Positions 1 through 9,621 are shown, numbered from the stretch's first letter. The stretch: 64,000 nucleotides of DNA from Methylobacterium sp. CB376 (GCF_029714205.1 NZ_CP121648.1:4415001-4479000); one strand, 5' to 3'. Numbers and translations: made by a program. Notes: generated by a model not told the origin, from the sequence alone.

Positions 1-402
<402 letters not shown>

Positions 403-509
403 GGCGAGGCGGGGGCCTTGTAGGCCGGCCCGCTTCACCCTGTCAATTCCCTTCCCGCTCCGAACCGCACGCCGTGCCTTCTCGGGCGACGAGGACCTAC
501 GGACCGCGC

Positions 510-797
510 ATGCGCTCGCTTCTCTGGCTCATCGACAACGTCATCACGCTCTACGTCTATCTCCTGATCGCGAGCGCGGTCCTGAGCTGGCTCGTCGCCT
601 TCAACGTCGTGAACGTCCGCAACCCCATCGTCTCCCAGATCGAGGATTTCCTGTTCCGGGTGACCGATCCGGCGCTGCGGCCGATCCGGCGCATCCTGCC
701 GAATCTCGGCGGGATCGACATCTCGCCGATCATCCTCGTCCTGCTCCTGTTCTTCCTGCGCAACCTGATGTTCGAACTCTTCGCGACGCTGGCCTGA
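510..797 (+). CDS. YggT family membrane protein
   Basis: This 95-residue integral membrane protein has two hydrophobic segments, at about residues 4-28 and 67-92, typical of the YggT family. Between them lies the family-like stretch [21 protein letters not shown] chose the ATG at 510 over the upstream in-frame ATG at 474 because the extra 12 residues are charged and not family-like. The stop is one base before the DUF167 start at 799, so the two are probably co-transcribed. YggT proteins are linked to cell-envelope or osmotic functions and division-site organisation in several bacteria, but no precise biochemical role can be read here. Confidence 0.88.
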   Translation: MRSLLWLIDNVITLYVYLLIASAVLSWLVAFNVVNVRNPIVSQIEDFLFRVTDPALRPIRRILPNLGGIDISPIILVLLLFFLRNLMFELFATLA

Positions 798-798
798 C

Positions 799-1113
799 AT
801 GACCCGGCCCTGGCGCCTCCTGACGGACGGGCTCGAAGTGCGGGTGCGGGCGACCCCGCGGGGCGGCCGCGACGCCGTCGAGGGGATCGAGACCCGCGCG
901 GACGGCCTGCCGGTCCTCAAGGTCCGGGTGCGGGCAGCCCCCGAGGACGGGGCCGCCAACGCGGCGATCCGCGCCGTCCTCGCGGAGGCGCTCGGCTGCC
1001 CCGCCCGCGCCGTCACCCTGGCGGCGGGCGCCACCGCGCGGGTGAAGCTCTTCCGCGTGGCCGGCGACGGCCAGGCCCTGGCTGCCCGCATCGGCGCCCT
1101 GCTCGGGCCCTGA
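799..1113 (+). CDS. DUF167 (YggU-type) protein
   Basis: A 104-residue soluble protein of the DUF167/YggU family. It shows the family core with the motif VRVRAAPEDGAANAAIRAVLAEAL near residues 43-66 and the later basic stretch ending in KLFRVAGDG. The family is small, conserved and of unknown biochemical function. The gene is adjacent to yggT with a 1-bp gap, the order seen in many proteobacteria, and this supports both calls. A strong hairpin follows the stop. Confidence 0.9.
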   Translation: MTRPWRLLTDGLEVRVRATPRGGRDAVEGIETRADGLPVLKVRVRAAPEDGAANAAIRAVLAEALGCPARAVTLAAGATARVKLFRVAGDGQALAARIGALLGP

Positions 1114-1124
1114 CGAAAGGCGTA

Positions 1125-1150
1125 TCGCACCGCGCCGCGCCGCGGTGCGA
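1125..1150. terminator. hairpin between the DUF167 gene and meaC
   Basis: A perfect 10-bp inverted repeat: TCGCACCGCG at 1125-1134 pairs with CGCGGTGCGA at 1141-1150, across a 6-base loop. It lies 11 bases after the DUF167 stop and before the meaC ribosome binding region. There is no T-tract, so it may be an mRNA 3'-end stabiliser or a weak terminator. Confidence 0.5.
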
Positions 1151-1189
1151 CAAGGCGCCGAGCTCCGCACGCTCCTCCGAGGGACGACG

Positions 1190-2236
1190 ATGAAAACGAA
1201 TCCGGGCCGGTTCTTCGAGGATTTCCGCCTCGGCGAGACCATCCGCCACGCCACGCCCCGCACCGTGACCACCGGCGACGTGGCGCTTTACACCGCCCTC
1301 TACGGGCCGCGCTTCGCGGTGCAATCCTCGGACGCCTTCGCGCGGGCCTTCGGCTACGAGCGGGCGCCCCTCGACGACCTGCTCGTGTTCCACGTCGTCT
1401 TCGGCAAGACGGTCCCGGACATCTCCCTCAACGCGCTCGCCAATCTCGGCTACGCGGAGGGCCGCTTCCTGCGGCCGGTCTATCCGGGCGAGACCCTGTC
1501 CTCGGTCTCGGAGGTGATCGGCCTCAAGGAGAGTTCGAACCGCCAGACCGGCGTGGTCTACGTGCGCTCGACGGGCTACGACGCGGGCGGGGCGCCCGTC
1601 CTGACCTATTGCCGCTGGGTGCTGGTGCGCAAGCGCGACCCCGCCGCGGCGATCGCCGAGGAGGCGGTGCCGACGCTTGCCAAGGCGGTCGAGGCCGCCG
1701 ACCTGGCCGCCTCCCTGCCGCCCTTCGATCCGGCCGCCTACGACACGGTTCTGGCGGGCAGCCCGCACCGCTTCGGCGACTACGCCCCGGGCGAGCGCAT
1801 CGACCACGTCGACGGCATGACCGTCGAGGAGGCCGAGCACCAGATCGCCACCCGCCTCTACCAGAACACCGCCAAGGTCCATTTCGACGCGCACGCCGTG
1901 AAGGAGACGCGGTTCGGGCGGCGGCTGATCTATGGCGGCCACGTCATCTCGCTGGCGCGGGCGCTCAGCTTCAACGGGCTGGCCAACGCGTTCTCGATCG
2001 TGGGGATCAATGCGGGCCGCCACGTGGCGCCGCTCTTCGCGGGCGACACCGTCTACGCCTGGAGCGAGGTGCTCGCCGCCGCCGACCTGCCGGGCCGCAG
2101 CGACGTCGGGGCCCTGCGCCTGCGCACGGTCGCGGCCAAGAACCAGCCCTGCGGCGCCCATCCGGACCGCGCCGGGGACGGGTACGACCCCGCGGTCATC
2201 CTCGACCTCGATTACTGGGCGCTGATGCCGAAGTGA
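1190..2236 (+). CDS. meaC: mesaconyl-CoA hydratase (MaoC-type double hotdog)
   Basis: This 348-residue protein has two MaoC-like hotdog domains, at about 8-165 and 195-340, matching the mesaconyl-CoA hydratase/beta-methylmalyl-CoA dehydratase family. The enzyme hydrates mesaconyl-CoA to beta-methylmalyl-CoA in the ethylmalonyl-CoA pathway, by which Methylobacterium regenerates glyoxylate during C1 and C2 growth. Telling segments are LRPVYPGETLSSVSEVIGLK in the first half and RLIYGGHVISLARALSFNGL in the second. The ATG at 1190 follows GAGGGACGACG, a plausible ribosome binding site; the in-frame start 45 bases upstream would add a non-family extension. The symbol is by analogy with the Methylobacterium gene. 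Another acyl-CoA hydratase of the same family cannot be excluded. Confidence 0.85.
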   Translation: MKTNPGRFFEDFRLGETIRHATPRTVTTGDVALYTALYGPRFAVQSSDAFARAFGYERAPLDDLLVFHVVFGKTVPDISLNALANLGYAEGRFLRPVYPGETLSSVSEVIGLKESSNRQTGVVYVRSTGYDAGGAPVLTYCRWVLVRKRDPAAAIAEEAVPTLAKAVEAADLAASLPPFDPAAYDTVLAGSPHRFGDYAPGERIDHVDGMTVEEAEHQIATRLYQNTAKVHFDAHAVKETRFGRRLIYGGHVISLARALSFNGLANAFSIVGINAGRHVAPLFAGDTVYAWSEVLAAADLPGRSDVGALRLRTVAAKNQPCGAHPDRAGDGYDPAVILDLDYWALMPK

Positions 2237-2248
2237 GCGGCGGGGGCC

Positions 2249-2740
2249 TCAGGCGTCGCCGCTCCCGGCCGTGAAGCGCCGGAAGGCGTCGAGGGTCTCG
2301 CGGCTGACATGGTGCTCGATGCCCTCGGCGTCGCAGCGCGCCACGTCCGGGCTCACCCCGAGGGCCAGCAGGAAGGCCTCCACGACCCGGTGGCGCTCGC
2401 GCGATTCCGTCGCGAGCGCCCGGCCCGCCTCGGTCAGGAAGACGCCCCGGTAGGGGCGCTGCTGCACCAGCCCGTCCTCGGCGAGGCGCTTGAGCATCTT
2501 GGCGACGGTCGGCTGCGCCACGCCGAGGCGCGCCGCGATGTCCACCTGCCGGGCCTCGCCCGTATCCCCGATCAGGTCGGCGATCAGCTCGACGTAATCC
2601 TCCACCAGTTCGAGCCGGCGCGCCTCGCGCACCTGCCGGAAGCCGGCCGAATGCCGCTCGGCGTCGACGAGGCCGGTCTCATCCTGGGGGTCGCGCGCCG
2701 GAGGGCTGTCCGCCGCGTCGTCGTGGGGCAGGTGCTGCAT
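2249..2740 (-). CDS. mntR: MntR-type manganese-responsive transcriptional regulator (DtxR family)
   Basis: A 163-residue DtxR/MntR family repressor. A winged helix-turn-helix occupies about residues 45-110, with recognition region [20 protein letters not shown]. The C-terminal metal-binding and dimerisation part contains [19 protein letters not shown], the family's metal-ligand signature. The longer N-terminal tail and the missing SH3-like domain fit proteobacterial MntR, which represses manganese uptake genes when Mn2+ is sufficient. It converges on meaC with a 12-bp gap and is divergent from the tungstate transporter operon. Whether it also controls that operon is not evident. Confidence 0.88.
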   Translation of the reverse strand: MQHLPHDDAADSPPARDPQDETGLVDAERHSAGFRQVREARRLELVEDYVELIADLIGDTGEARQVDIAARLGVAQPTVAKMLKRLAEDGLVQQRPYRGVFLTEAGRALATESRERHRVVEAFLLALGVSPDVARCDAEGIEHHVSRETLDAFRRFTAGSGDA

Positions 2741-2950
2741 GGGTCGGGACGATCCACCTCGGGGTCGGCTGCGCGTCGCGCGCCCTTCTTAGACGAGGGG
2801 GCGGCGGGTGTGCAGGGGGACGAGTCCGCGGCCGGGAACAAGTGGAGCGCGGCCGCCGCGGCGGAGCCGCCGCATATGCAACGGTTTTCCTATTGTGTGG
2901 CCGGCAGCGCCCATTGCATCAGCAGCGCAACCGGGAGATGCGCGAAGTCG

Positions 2951-3646
2951 ATGGGCGAGACCGTTCGCGAGACGCTGGCGAAGCTGGCGGGCCTCGACCG
3001 CGAGGTCGTGGCGATCGCGTGGCTGTCCCTGCGGGTGAGCCTCTCGGCGGTGCTGATCGGGGCGGGGCTCGGCATCCCGCTCGGGGCCCTGGCGGCCGTG
3101 GCGCGGTTTCCGGGCCGGGACGCGCTCGTGAGCCTGCTCAACGCCCTCATGGGCCTGCCGCCGGTCATCATCGGACTCCTCCTCTACCTCCTGCTGTCGC
3201 GCTCGGGGCCGCTCGGGCCGCTGGGCCTGCTCTTCACCCCCGCCGCCATGATCGCGGCGCAGACCGTCCTGGTCACGCCGCTGGTCGCCGCCCTGGCGCG
3301 CCAGATCCTCGCCGACGCGGAGGCGCAACTCGGCGAGCAGCTGCGCTCGCTCGGGCTCGGCCCGCTCCGGCGCGCGGCGGCGCTCGTGCACGACGCGCGC
3401 TTCTCCCTGGTCACCGTGGTGCTGGCGGCCTTCGGCCGCGCCATCTCGGAGGTGGGGGCCGTGCTCGTGGTCGGCGGCAACATCGCGGGTCAGACCCGCA
3501 CCATGACGACGGCGATCTCCCTCGAGACGCAGAAGGGGGACCTGCCCCTCGCCCTCGCCCTCGGCCTCGTGCTGATCGGCCTCGTGGTCGCCCTCAATGC
3601 CGCCGCCGCCCTGCTGCGCGGCTACGCGGCGCGGGCCTACGGATGA
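2951..3646 (+). CDS. tupB: tungstate ABC transporter permease
   Basis: A 231-residue inner-membrane permease of the molybdate/tungstate type with about five transmembrane helices. The cytoplasmic EAA-like loop, at about residues 135-160, reads GEQLRSLGLGPLRRAAALV. The family signature FGRAISEVGAVLVVGGNIAG is near residues 160-180. The combination with a TupA-type binding protein two genes downstream identifies the substrate as tungstate rather than molybdate. The start at 2951 gives the usual family length. Its stop overlaps the next start (ATGA at 3643-3646), indicating translational coupling. Confidence 0.88.
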   Translation: MGETVRETLAKLAGLDREVVAIAWLSLRVSLSAVLIGAGLGIPLGALAAVARFPGRDALVSLLNALMGLPPVIIGLLLYLLLSRSGPLGPLGLLFTPAAMIAAQTVLVTPLVAALARQILADAEAQLGEQLRSLGLGPLRRAAALVHDARFSLVTVVLAAFGRAISEVGAVLVVGGNIAGQTRTMTTAISLETQKGDLPLALALGLVLIGLVVALNAAAALLRGYAARAYG

Positions 3647-4374
3647 GCCCGGCCCTGCCGATCCTCCTCGACGGCCTGTCGTTCCGCGCCGGGGGGCGCA
3701 CCATCCTCGACCGCGTCAGCCTGCGCATCGAGGAGCCGGGCATCACCGCGCTGATCGGGCCGAACGGGGCGGGCAAGAGCGTGCTGCTGCGCCTCCTCGA
3801 CGGGCTTCTGCCCCTGAGCGCCGGCGCGGTGCGGATCGGGCCGGGCGGGGCACCCGCCCGGCGCGCCTTCGTGTTCCAGCGGCCCGGCCTCGTGCGGGCG
3901 AGCGCCGGGCACAACATCCGCCTCGCCCTCGCGGCGGCCGGCTGGCGCCGGGCCGAGGCGCGGGCGCGCTGCCGCGCGGCCCTCGCCCTGGTCGGGCTCG
4001 CGGACCGGGCGCGGGATCCGGCGACGCGGCTCTCGGGGGGCGAGCAGCAGCGCCTCGCCCTGGCCCGCGCCTGGGCGGTGGCGCCGGACCTCTTGCTCCT
4101 CGACGAGCCCACCGCCAACCTCGACCCGGCCGCGGCCGAGCGGGTCGAGCAGGTGGTCGCCGGGATGGCGCGGGAGGGCGTGAAGGTGCTCCTCGTCTCG
4201 CACCATCTCGGGCAGGTGGCGCGGCTCGCCCGCGACGTCGTGGTCCTGTCGGGCGGGCGGGTGGCGGAGCACGGCCCGGTCTCGCAAGTCCTCACCCATC
4301 CCCGCGCGCCCGAGACCCGGGCCTACCTCGCCGGAGAATTGCCGTGGACCGCCTTCGCCGCCTGTTCTGCCTGA
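3643..4374 (+). CDS. tupC: tungstate ABC transporter ATP-binding protein
   Basis: A 243-residue ABC ATPase. Walker A is GPNGAGKS near residues 35-42, the signature is LSGGEQQRLALARA near 127-140, and Walker B is LLLLDEPTANLDP near 149-161, followed by a switch histidine in VSHHLG. It energises tungstate import with the TupB permease encoded just upstream. The ATG overlaps the tupB stop by four bases, and its own 3' end overlaps tupA by 31 bp. The operon order is tupB-tupC-tupA. Confidence 0.87.
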   Translation: MSPALPILLDGLSFRAGGRTILDRVSLRIEEPGITALIGPNGAGKSVLLRLLDGLLPLSAGAVRIGPGGAPARRAFVFQRPGLVRASAGHNIRLALAAAGWRRAEARARCRAALALVGLADRARDPATRLSGGEQQRLALARAWAVAPDLLLLDEPTANLDPAAAERVEQVVAGMAREGVKVLLVSHHLGQVARLARDVVVLSGGRVAEHGPVSQVLTHPRAPETRAYLAGELPWTAFAACSA

Positions 4375-5159
4375 CTCTCGCCGCCTGGCTCGCCGCCGCG
4401 CCGGCGCGCGCCGGGGAGAGCATCACGGTCGCCTCGACGACCTCGACCGAGCAGTCGGGCCTGTTCGGTCACCTGCTGCCGCGCTTCACCGAGGCGACCG
4501 GAATCGGCGTGCGGGTGGTCGCCCTCGGCACCGGTCAGGCCCTCGACGTCGGCCGCCGCGGCGACGCGGACGTGGTCTTCGTTCACGATCAGCCCGCCGA
4601 GGAGGCCTTCGTGCGCGACGGCTTCGGCGTGGAGCGCTTCCCCGTGATGTACAACGACTTCGTGGTGATCGGGCCGAGGGACGACCCGGCGGGGATCGCC
4701 GGGCGGGACGTCGCCCAGGCCTTCCGCAAGATCGCCGCCGCGAGGGCGCCCTTCGTCTCGCGCGGGGACCGCTCGGGCACGCACGCCGCGGAGCTCAGGA
4801 TGTGGCGGGAGGCCGGGCTCGACCTCGGCGCGGTGCGGGGCGAGTGGTACAAGGAGATCGGCCAGGGCATGGGCCCGGCGCTCAACGCCGCCGCCGCGAC
4901 CAACGCCTACCTGCTCGCCGACCGCGGCACCTGGCTCGCCTTCAAGAACCGCCAGGACCTCAAGGTCCTGGTCGAGGGCGACCCGCGCCTGTTCAACCAG
5001 TACGGCGTGATCCTGGTCAATCCGGCCAAGCACCCGCACGTGAAGGCGCGCGCGGGTCAGGCCTTCATCGACTGGCTGGTCTCCCCCGCCGGGCAGGGCG
5101 TGATCGCGGGCTACCGGATCGGCGGCGAGCCGCTCTTCGTCCCCAATGCCGGGACGTGA
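4344..5159 (+). CDS. tupA: periplasmic tungstate-binding protein
   Basis: A 271-residue secreted solute-binding protein. An N-terminal signal peptide (about residues 1-23, hydrophobic core LFCLTLAAWLAAAPARA) precedes the TupA anion-binding motif ASTTSTEQSGLF. Later family segments are FVSRGDRSGTHAAELRMW and NQYGVILVNPAKHPHVKA. I chose the GTG at 4344 because GGAGAA lies at 4332-4337, six bases upstream, although the gene then overlaps tupC by 31 bp. Tungstate is used by enzymes such as W-dependent formate dehydrogenase, which is a link to methylotrophy. The link is known for the genus, not shown in this window. Confidence 0.9.
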   Translation: MDRLRRLFCLTLAAWLAAAPARAGESITVASTTSTEQSGLFGHLLPRFTEATGIGVRVVALGTGQALDVGRRGDADVVFVHDQPAEEAFVRDGFGVERFPVMYNDFVVIGPRDDPAGIAGRDVAQAFRKIAAARAPFVSRGDRSGTHAAELRMWREAGLDLGAVRGEWYKEIGQGMGPALNAAAATNAYLLADRGTWLAFKNRQDLKVLVEGDPRLFNQYGVILVNPAKHPHVKARAGQAFIDWLVSPAGQGVIAGYRIGGEPLFVPNAGT

Positions 5160-5160
5160 C

Positions 5161-5178
5161 GCGCCGGCTTGCCGGCGC
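5161..5178. terminator. hairpin after tupA
   Basis: A perfect inverted repeat: GCGCCGGC at 5161-5168 pairs with GCCGGCGC at 5171-5178, with a 2-4 base loop. It begins two bases after the tupA stop. It lacks a T-tract but sits exactly at the operon end. Confidence 0.5.
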
Positions 5179-5232
5179 GCGGCGCGCGGTGCATGGACGC
5201 GCTCCCGGGGATCCGCGGCGGAGACGACGTCA

Positions 5233-6876
5233 GTGCCTGCTTCGAGCCTGTGGCGCCGCGCGCGCGCCCTCCTCGGCCCCCGCGGTGCTGGCGAGGAGGC
5301 CTTCGATCCGGACTTCTACGCCCGCCGCTACCTCGACGCGCGGGCGCTGTCGCCCGAGGAGCGGGCGCGGCACTTCGCGGTGACCGGGCGCCGGGAGGGA
5401 CGCGCGCCCAACGCGGAGGTCTTCCTGCACCGGCTCGCCGCGCATTACGGCCCGCCCGAGCCCGATTTCGACCTCGCCTTCTACCGCCGACAGCCCGACC
5501 TCGCGGAGGTCTTCGCGCAGGATTGGGAGTTCCTCGCCCATTACCTGGAGCGCGGGCGCGGGGAAGGGCGACCGCGCAACGTGGCGGACCACCTCGCGCG
5601 GCTCGAACGGGCGCACGGCCCGCTCGGGCCGCATTTCGAGATCGACGCCTACCGGCGCAACGAGGATCTGGCGCTGCTGTTCGACGACGAGTGGCAGTTC
5701 GTCGCCCATTTCCTGCAATGGGGCCGCGCGGAGGGGCGCTTCTTCCGCCACGCGCAATTCGCGCTCTGCGACGCGGCCCGCGAGGCGCGGGTGGCGGGCC
5801 GCTTCGAGGAGGCGATTGGGCACGCCCGCGCCCTGGTCGCCGCGCTGCCGCGCAACCGCGAGGCGGCGTCCCTTCTGGTCCACCTCCTCACCGTGACCGG
5901 ACGCGAGCGGGAGGCGCAGGCGGCCCTCGCCGAGGCCGGGCTCGCCCCCGCGGAGGGCGCCGCGCTGCGGGCGCTCGGGGCCTATCTGCGGCGGGTCCCG
6001 CGGGAGCAGGCCCTCGCCCTCGTCGACGGGCTGCCGGGCCGCTTCACCTACCTGGAGCCCGGCGGGGTGGCGGAGCGCATCCTCGCCGCCAAGGCGGCGC
6101 GGCGCCCCTTCGCGCTGCTCCGCCTCGGGGATGGCGAGGGGTGCCTCCTGCGCGTCGACGCGGCCGACGAGGCCGCCTTCGCGCCGCTCTACGCGGCCAA
6201 CCGCGAGACCTTCGCCCGGATCTGGTTCGGCGACCGGTTCGACGCGGCGGGGAGCGGCTTCTCGACCCTGGCCGCGGGCCTGTCCGAGGCGGCCGCCGAG
6301 GCCGACATCCTCGGCGTGCCCTACCGGGCCTGGATCGAGCACGAGTACCGGATCGTGACCCCGTCGGGCGTCCCGGGCGTCACCAACGTCCTGCGCTGGC
6401 TCGACGCCCGCGCCGCCGCTGGCCTGCCCGTGCCGCCGCTCTGCCAGCAGACGATCCACGTGGCCCTCGGCCAGGGCGACTTCTTCCGCGACCTCCTCGC
6501 GGGGGAGGCGGAGGTCGGGCTGATCGCCTGCTTCCCGGACCTGCCGGAGGCGATCCGGCGCCGCTTCGGGGTCGGGGCGGTCGAGTTCCACAAGATCCCG
6601 GGCGAGCAGATGTCGCGCCGTCTGATCGGCGAGCAGGCGGCCGGGGGCGCGCATTACCCCGACGTGTTCGAGGCGGTGACCGCCCGGCTCTCGCGCCCCC
6701 TCGACGGCCGGATCTTCCTGGTGGCGGGCGGGCTGCTGGGGAAGTTCTACGCCCTCACGATCCGCCGGCACGGCGGCATCGCCATCGACATCGGGTCGCT
6801 CGCGGATGTCTGGATGCAGAAGGTCACGCGGCCGGGCTACGAGCATCTCGCCGGACTCGCCCTGACCGAGACCTGA
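5233..6876 (+). CDS. GT-D fold glycosyltransferase with N-terminal EGR-repeat module
   Basis: A 547-residue protein. The N-terminal part (about 15-185) holds three degenerate repeats of the form FD-x-x-FY...HY-x-x-x-G-x-x-EGR-x-x-N, the same module found in three proteins at 49-59 kb. A short helical stretch rich in Ala/Arg follows. The C-terminal half (about 280-545) contains LLRLGDGEG near residues 295-303, the signature of the GT-D glycosyltransferase fold (DUF1792). It probably transfers a sugar during surface glycan or glycoprotein assembly. The GTG at 5233 is preferred because GGAG lies nine bases upstream at 5220-5223; upstream in-frame codons give low-complexity sequence. It is isolated from other glycan genes here, lying between tupA and ctrA. 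Confidence 0.7.
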   Translation: MPASSLWRRARALLGPRGAGEEAFDPDFYARRYLDARALSPEERARHFAVTGRREGRAPNAEVFLHRLAAHYGPPEPDFDLAFYRRQPDLAEVFAQDWEFLAHYLERGRGEGRPRNVADHLARLERAHGPLGPHFEIDAYRRNEDLALLFDDEWQFVAHFLQWGRAEGRFFRHAQFALCDAAREARVAGRFEEAIGHARALVAALPRNREAASLLVHLLTVTGREREAQAALAEAGLAPAEGAALRALGAYLRRVPREQALALVDGLPGRFTYLEPGGVAERILAAKAARRPFALLRLGDGEGCLLRVDAADEAAFAPLYAANRETFARIWFGDRFDAAGSGFSTLAAGLSEAAAEADILGVPYRAWIEHEYRIVTPSGVPGVTNVLRWLDARAAAGLPVPPLCQQTIHVALGQGDFFRDLLAGEAEVGLIACFPDLPEAIRRRFGVGAVEFHKIPGEQMSRRLIGEQAAGGAHYPDVFEAVTARLSRPLDGRIFLVAGGLLGKFYALTIRRHGGIAIDIGSLADVWMQKVTRPGYEHLAGLALTET

Positions 6877-6936
6877 TCCGGCGCGCCGTCACCGCGCCGC
6901 GGCCGCGCCGCGCGGCGGCGCGGGCCGGACCGGCCC

Positions 6937-7638
6937 TCAGACGGCGATTCGATCCTCGTCGTCGGTCGGCTCGCGCAGCACGTAGCCGCGGCCCCACACC
7001 GTCTCGATGTAGTTCTTGCCCTGGCTGGCATTGGCCAGCTTCTTGCGCAGCTTGCAGATGAAGACGTCGATGATCTTCAGCTCGGGCTCGTCCATGCCGC
7101 CGTAGAGGTGGTTGAGGAACATCTCCTTGGTGAGGGTCGTGCCCTTCCGCAGCGAGAGGAGTTCCAGCATCTGGTACTCCTTGCCGGTCAGGTGGACCCG
7201 GGCGCCCGAGACCTCGACGGTCTTCTGATCGAGATTGACGATCAGGTCGCCCGTGGTGATCACCGACTGGGCGTGCCCCTTCGACCGCCGCACGATCGCG
7301 TGGATCCGCGCGACGAGCTCGTCCTTGTGGAAGGGCTTCGTCAGGTAGTCGTCCGCGCCGAAGCCCAGACCCTTCACCTTGTCCTCGATCCCGGCCATGC
7401 CCGACAGGATCAGGATCGGCGTCTTCACCTTGGCGACGCGCAGCGACCGCAGCACCTCGTAGCCCGACATGTCGGGCAGGTTCAGATCGAGGAGGATGAT
7501 GTCGTAGTCGTACAGCTTGCCGAGGTCGACGCCCTCCTCGCCGAGATCTGTCGTATAGGTGTTGAAGTTCTCGGACTTGAGCATCAACTCGATGCTCTGC
7601 GCCGTGGCGCTGTCATCCTCGATCAGAAGTACGCGCAT
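6937..7638 (-). CDS. ctrA: cell-cycle response regulator CtrA
   Basis: A 233-residue OmpR/PhoB-type response regulator that matches the alphaproteobacterial master regulator CtrA essentially throughout. The receiver domain carries the phospho-acceptor Asp51 in [11 protein letters not shown] and the acidic pocket EDD near residues 7-9. The winged-helix DNA-binding domain includes [20 protein letters not shown] and [15 protein letters not shown]. CtrA controls replication initiation, division, flagellar and pilus genes, and in Rhizobiales is phosphorylated through CckA-ChpT. The ATG at 7638 gives the canonical N-terminus MRVLLIEDD. It is divergent from fliI-fliJ, an arrangement common in the order, and the two share a 0.5-kb upstream region. 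Confidence 0.97.
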   Translation of the reverse strand: MRVLLIEDDSATAQSIELMLKSENFNTYTTDLGEEGVDLGKLYDYDIILLDLNLPDMSGYEVLRSLRVAKVKTPILILSGMAGIEDKVKGLGFGADDYLTKPFHKDELVARIHAIVRRSKGHAQSVITTGDLIVNLDQKTVEVSGARVHLTGKEYQMLELLSLRKGTTLTKEMFLNHLYGGMDEPELKIIDVFICKLRKKLANASQGKNYIETVWGRGYVLREPTDDEDRIAV

Positions 7639-8140
7639 CTCAGTCCCCAAGCCCTGGCCCATGAGGGTGAGGCAAACACCCGCCGCCCATCCGCCACCGG
7701 CCCGTGGCGGATGCCCGTCTGCATTCGACTCGCGACGCTATGCCCAAAGCGTTAACAAAGCCTGATTCCGTCCCGCAAGCGCCTCGAATCCGCCAAGCCC
7801 GGCAATCCGTTGCACGTTGTCGTTCCGTTCCGGCCCGCCATCGCCCGCGAGCCCTGTCGGTCCGCCCTGGGGCCGGGCTAACCGGCTCCAGGGATTCGCA
7901 TTCATCCCTTTTGTGACTTCCGCGACACGCCCTCGGATTTCCGCCCTCGGGCTGCCGCTCGTCCGTTACCGCGCAGTGTTAAGGAGACGGGTAAATGGAA
8001 GGTTGATGGTGTCCCCGCGCCCGCGCCCATCCACAGAGCGTGGAACGGGTGCGGCGAGGCACGGTCGCCCCTTGTTCCACAAATTGCCGGGGGCGTCGAA
8101 AGGTTTCTGGGACGGGGCGAGGGGACGGGGCGAGGGTGCG
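7639..8140. promoter_or_regulatory. ctrA/fliI divergent upstream region with clustered GANTC sites
   Basis: The divergent intergenic region contains four GANTC sites, the target of the cell-cycle methyltransferase CcrM: GACTC at 7727, GATTC at 7764, GAATC at 7786 and GATTC at 7893. CtrA-like TTAA half-sites lie at 7752 and 7979. In Caulobacter the ctrA promoter is controlled by GANTC methylation and by CtrA itself, so a similar control is plausible. No full TTAA-N7-TTAA site was found. The rest of the region shows no gene. Confidence 0.5.
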
Positions 8141-8214
8141 ATGGGGCAGGAAGGCGGGGGGCGGGGCGGCTCGCGGCGGCCCGGGCGGCGCTCGACGGGG
8201 TCGAGACCCTGGAG

Positions 8215-9495
8215 GTGTTCGGCCGGGTCGTGGCGATCCGCGGGCTCCTCGTGGAGGTGGCCGGCCCGGTCGCGGCGATGCGGCTCGGTGGGCGGCTCGA
8301 CATCGCCGTGGAGGGGCGCGGCGGCGAGGGCAGCGTGCCCTGCGAGATCATCGGCTTCTCGGGGTCCCACGCCCTGGCGATGCCGTTCGGGTCGCTCCAG
8401 GGCGTGCGCCGGGGCTGCCCGGCCCGGGTGGGCGCCGAGGAGGCGGGGGCGATCCGGCCGTCCCCGGCCTGGCTCGGGCGGGTGGTCGACGCGCTCGGGC
8501 GGCCCGTCGACGGGCGCGGGCCGCTGCCGCCGGGACCGCTCCCCTATCCGCTCCGCGCCGACCCGCCGCCCGCCCACGCGCGGGCCCGGGTCGGGCCGCC
8601 CCTCGACCTCGGGGTGCGCTGCATCAACACCTTCCTGACCATGTGCGTGGGCCAGCGGATGGGCATCTTCGCCGGCTCGGGCGTGGGCAAGTCGGTGCTG
8701 CTCTCGATGCTCGCCCGGGCCGCCGCCTGCGACGTGGCGGTGATCGGCCTCGTCGGCGAGCGCGGCCGCGAGGTGCAGGAATTCCTGCAGGACGATCTCG
8801 GCCCCGAGGGCCTCGCCCGCTCCGTGGTGGTGGTGGCGACCTCCGACGAGCCGGCGCTGATGCGCCGCAACGCCGCCTACGTCACCCTCGCGCTCGCCGA
8901 GTCTTTTCGCGACGCGGGCGCGCAGGTGCTCTGCATGATCGACTCGGTCACCCGCTTCGCCATGGCGCAGCGGGACGTGGGCCTCGCGGCCGGCGAGCCG
9001 CCCACCGCCAAGGGCTACACGCCGACCGTGTTCAGCGAGCTGCCGCGCCTGCTGGAGCGGGCGGGGCCCGGCACCGGGGCGGGCTCCATCTCCGGCCTGT
9101 TCACGGTGCTGGTCGAGGGCGACGACCACAACGAGCCCGTCGCCGACGCGGTGCGCGGCATCCTCGACGGCCACATCGTGATGGAGCGGCGGATCGCCGA
9201 GGGCGGGCGCTACCCGGCGATCAACGTGCTGCGCTCGGTCTCCCGCACCATGCCGCGCGCCTGCGACCCGGCCTTCCTGCCGACGGTGCAGCGCGCGCGC
9301 TGGCTCCTCTCCACCTACGCCGACATGGAGGAACTGATCCGCCTCGGCGCCTACCGGCCGGGCTCCTCGCCCGACGTCGACGAGGCGATCGGCCTGATGC
9401 CCGACCTGGAGGCTTTTATGAGGCAGGGTAAGGAAGAAGCAACCTCCCTGGGGGAAGGATACCAGCGCCTGGCGGCGATCGTCGGCGGGCCCTGA
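8215..9495 (+). CDS. fliI: flagellar export ATPase FliI
   Basis: A 426-residue ATPase of the flagellar type III export apparatus. The P-loop is [14 protein letters not shown] near residues 150-163, Walker B lies in [13 protein letters not shown], and [20 protein letters not shown] is the conserved catalytic-loop region. It powers delivery of flagellar subunits with FliJ and FliH. The open frame starts only at the GTG at 8215, but family proteins usually extend further upstream. In-frame sequence upstream encodes [16 protein letters not shown], which fits a FliI N-terminus but lacks a start. Inserting one G in the six-G run at 8156-8161 would join it to an ATG at 8141. Either the start is the GTG, or there is a homopolymer error or real frameshift. 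Confidence 0.93.
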   Translation: MFGRVVAIRGLLVEVAGPVAAMRLGGRLDIAVEGRGGEGSVPCEIIGFSGSHALAMPFGSLQGVRRGCPARVGAEEAGAIRPSPAWLGRVVDALGRPVDGRGPLPPGPLPYPLRADPPPAHARARVGPPLDLGVRCINTFLTMCVGQRMGIFAGSGVGKSVLLSMLARAAACDVAVIGLVGERGREVQEFLQDDLGPEGLARSVVVVATSDEPALMRRNAAYVTLALAESFRDAGAQVLCMIDSVTRFAMAQRDVGLAAGEPPTAKGYTPTVFSELPRLLERAGPGTGAGSISGLFTVLVEGDDHNEPVADAVRGILDGHIVMERRIAEGGRYPAINVLRSVSRTMPRACDPAFLPTVQRARWLLSTYADMEELIRLGAYRPGSSPDVDEAIGLMPDLEAFMRQGKEEATSLGEGYQRLAAIVGGP

Positions 9496-9621
9496 GCCGG
9501 ACCGCCGCAGCCGACGCCCTGAGCCGGGATCGCATCCCGGGCCTCGCGGCGCGTGCGCCGCGCCGCGCTCGGGCGAGAGCGAGGGTGGGGACACCGCCCG
9601 ACGGCGTGGAGTGGGAGCACG

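Noticed and set aside
7752..7768. Full CtrA box in the ctrA/fliI region
   Set aside because: Only TTAA half-sites were found; the second half of TTAA-N7-TTAA is missing at both places.
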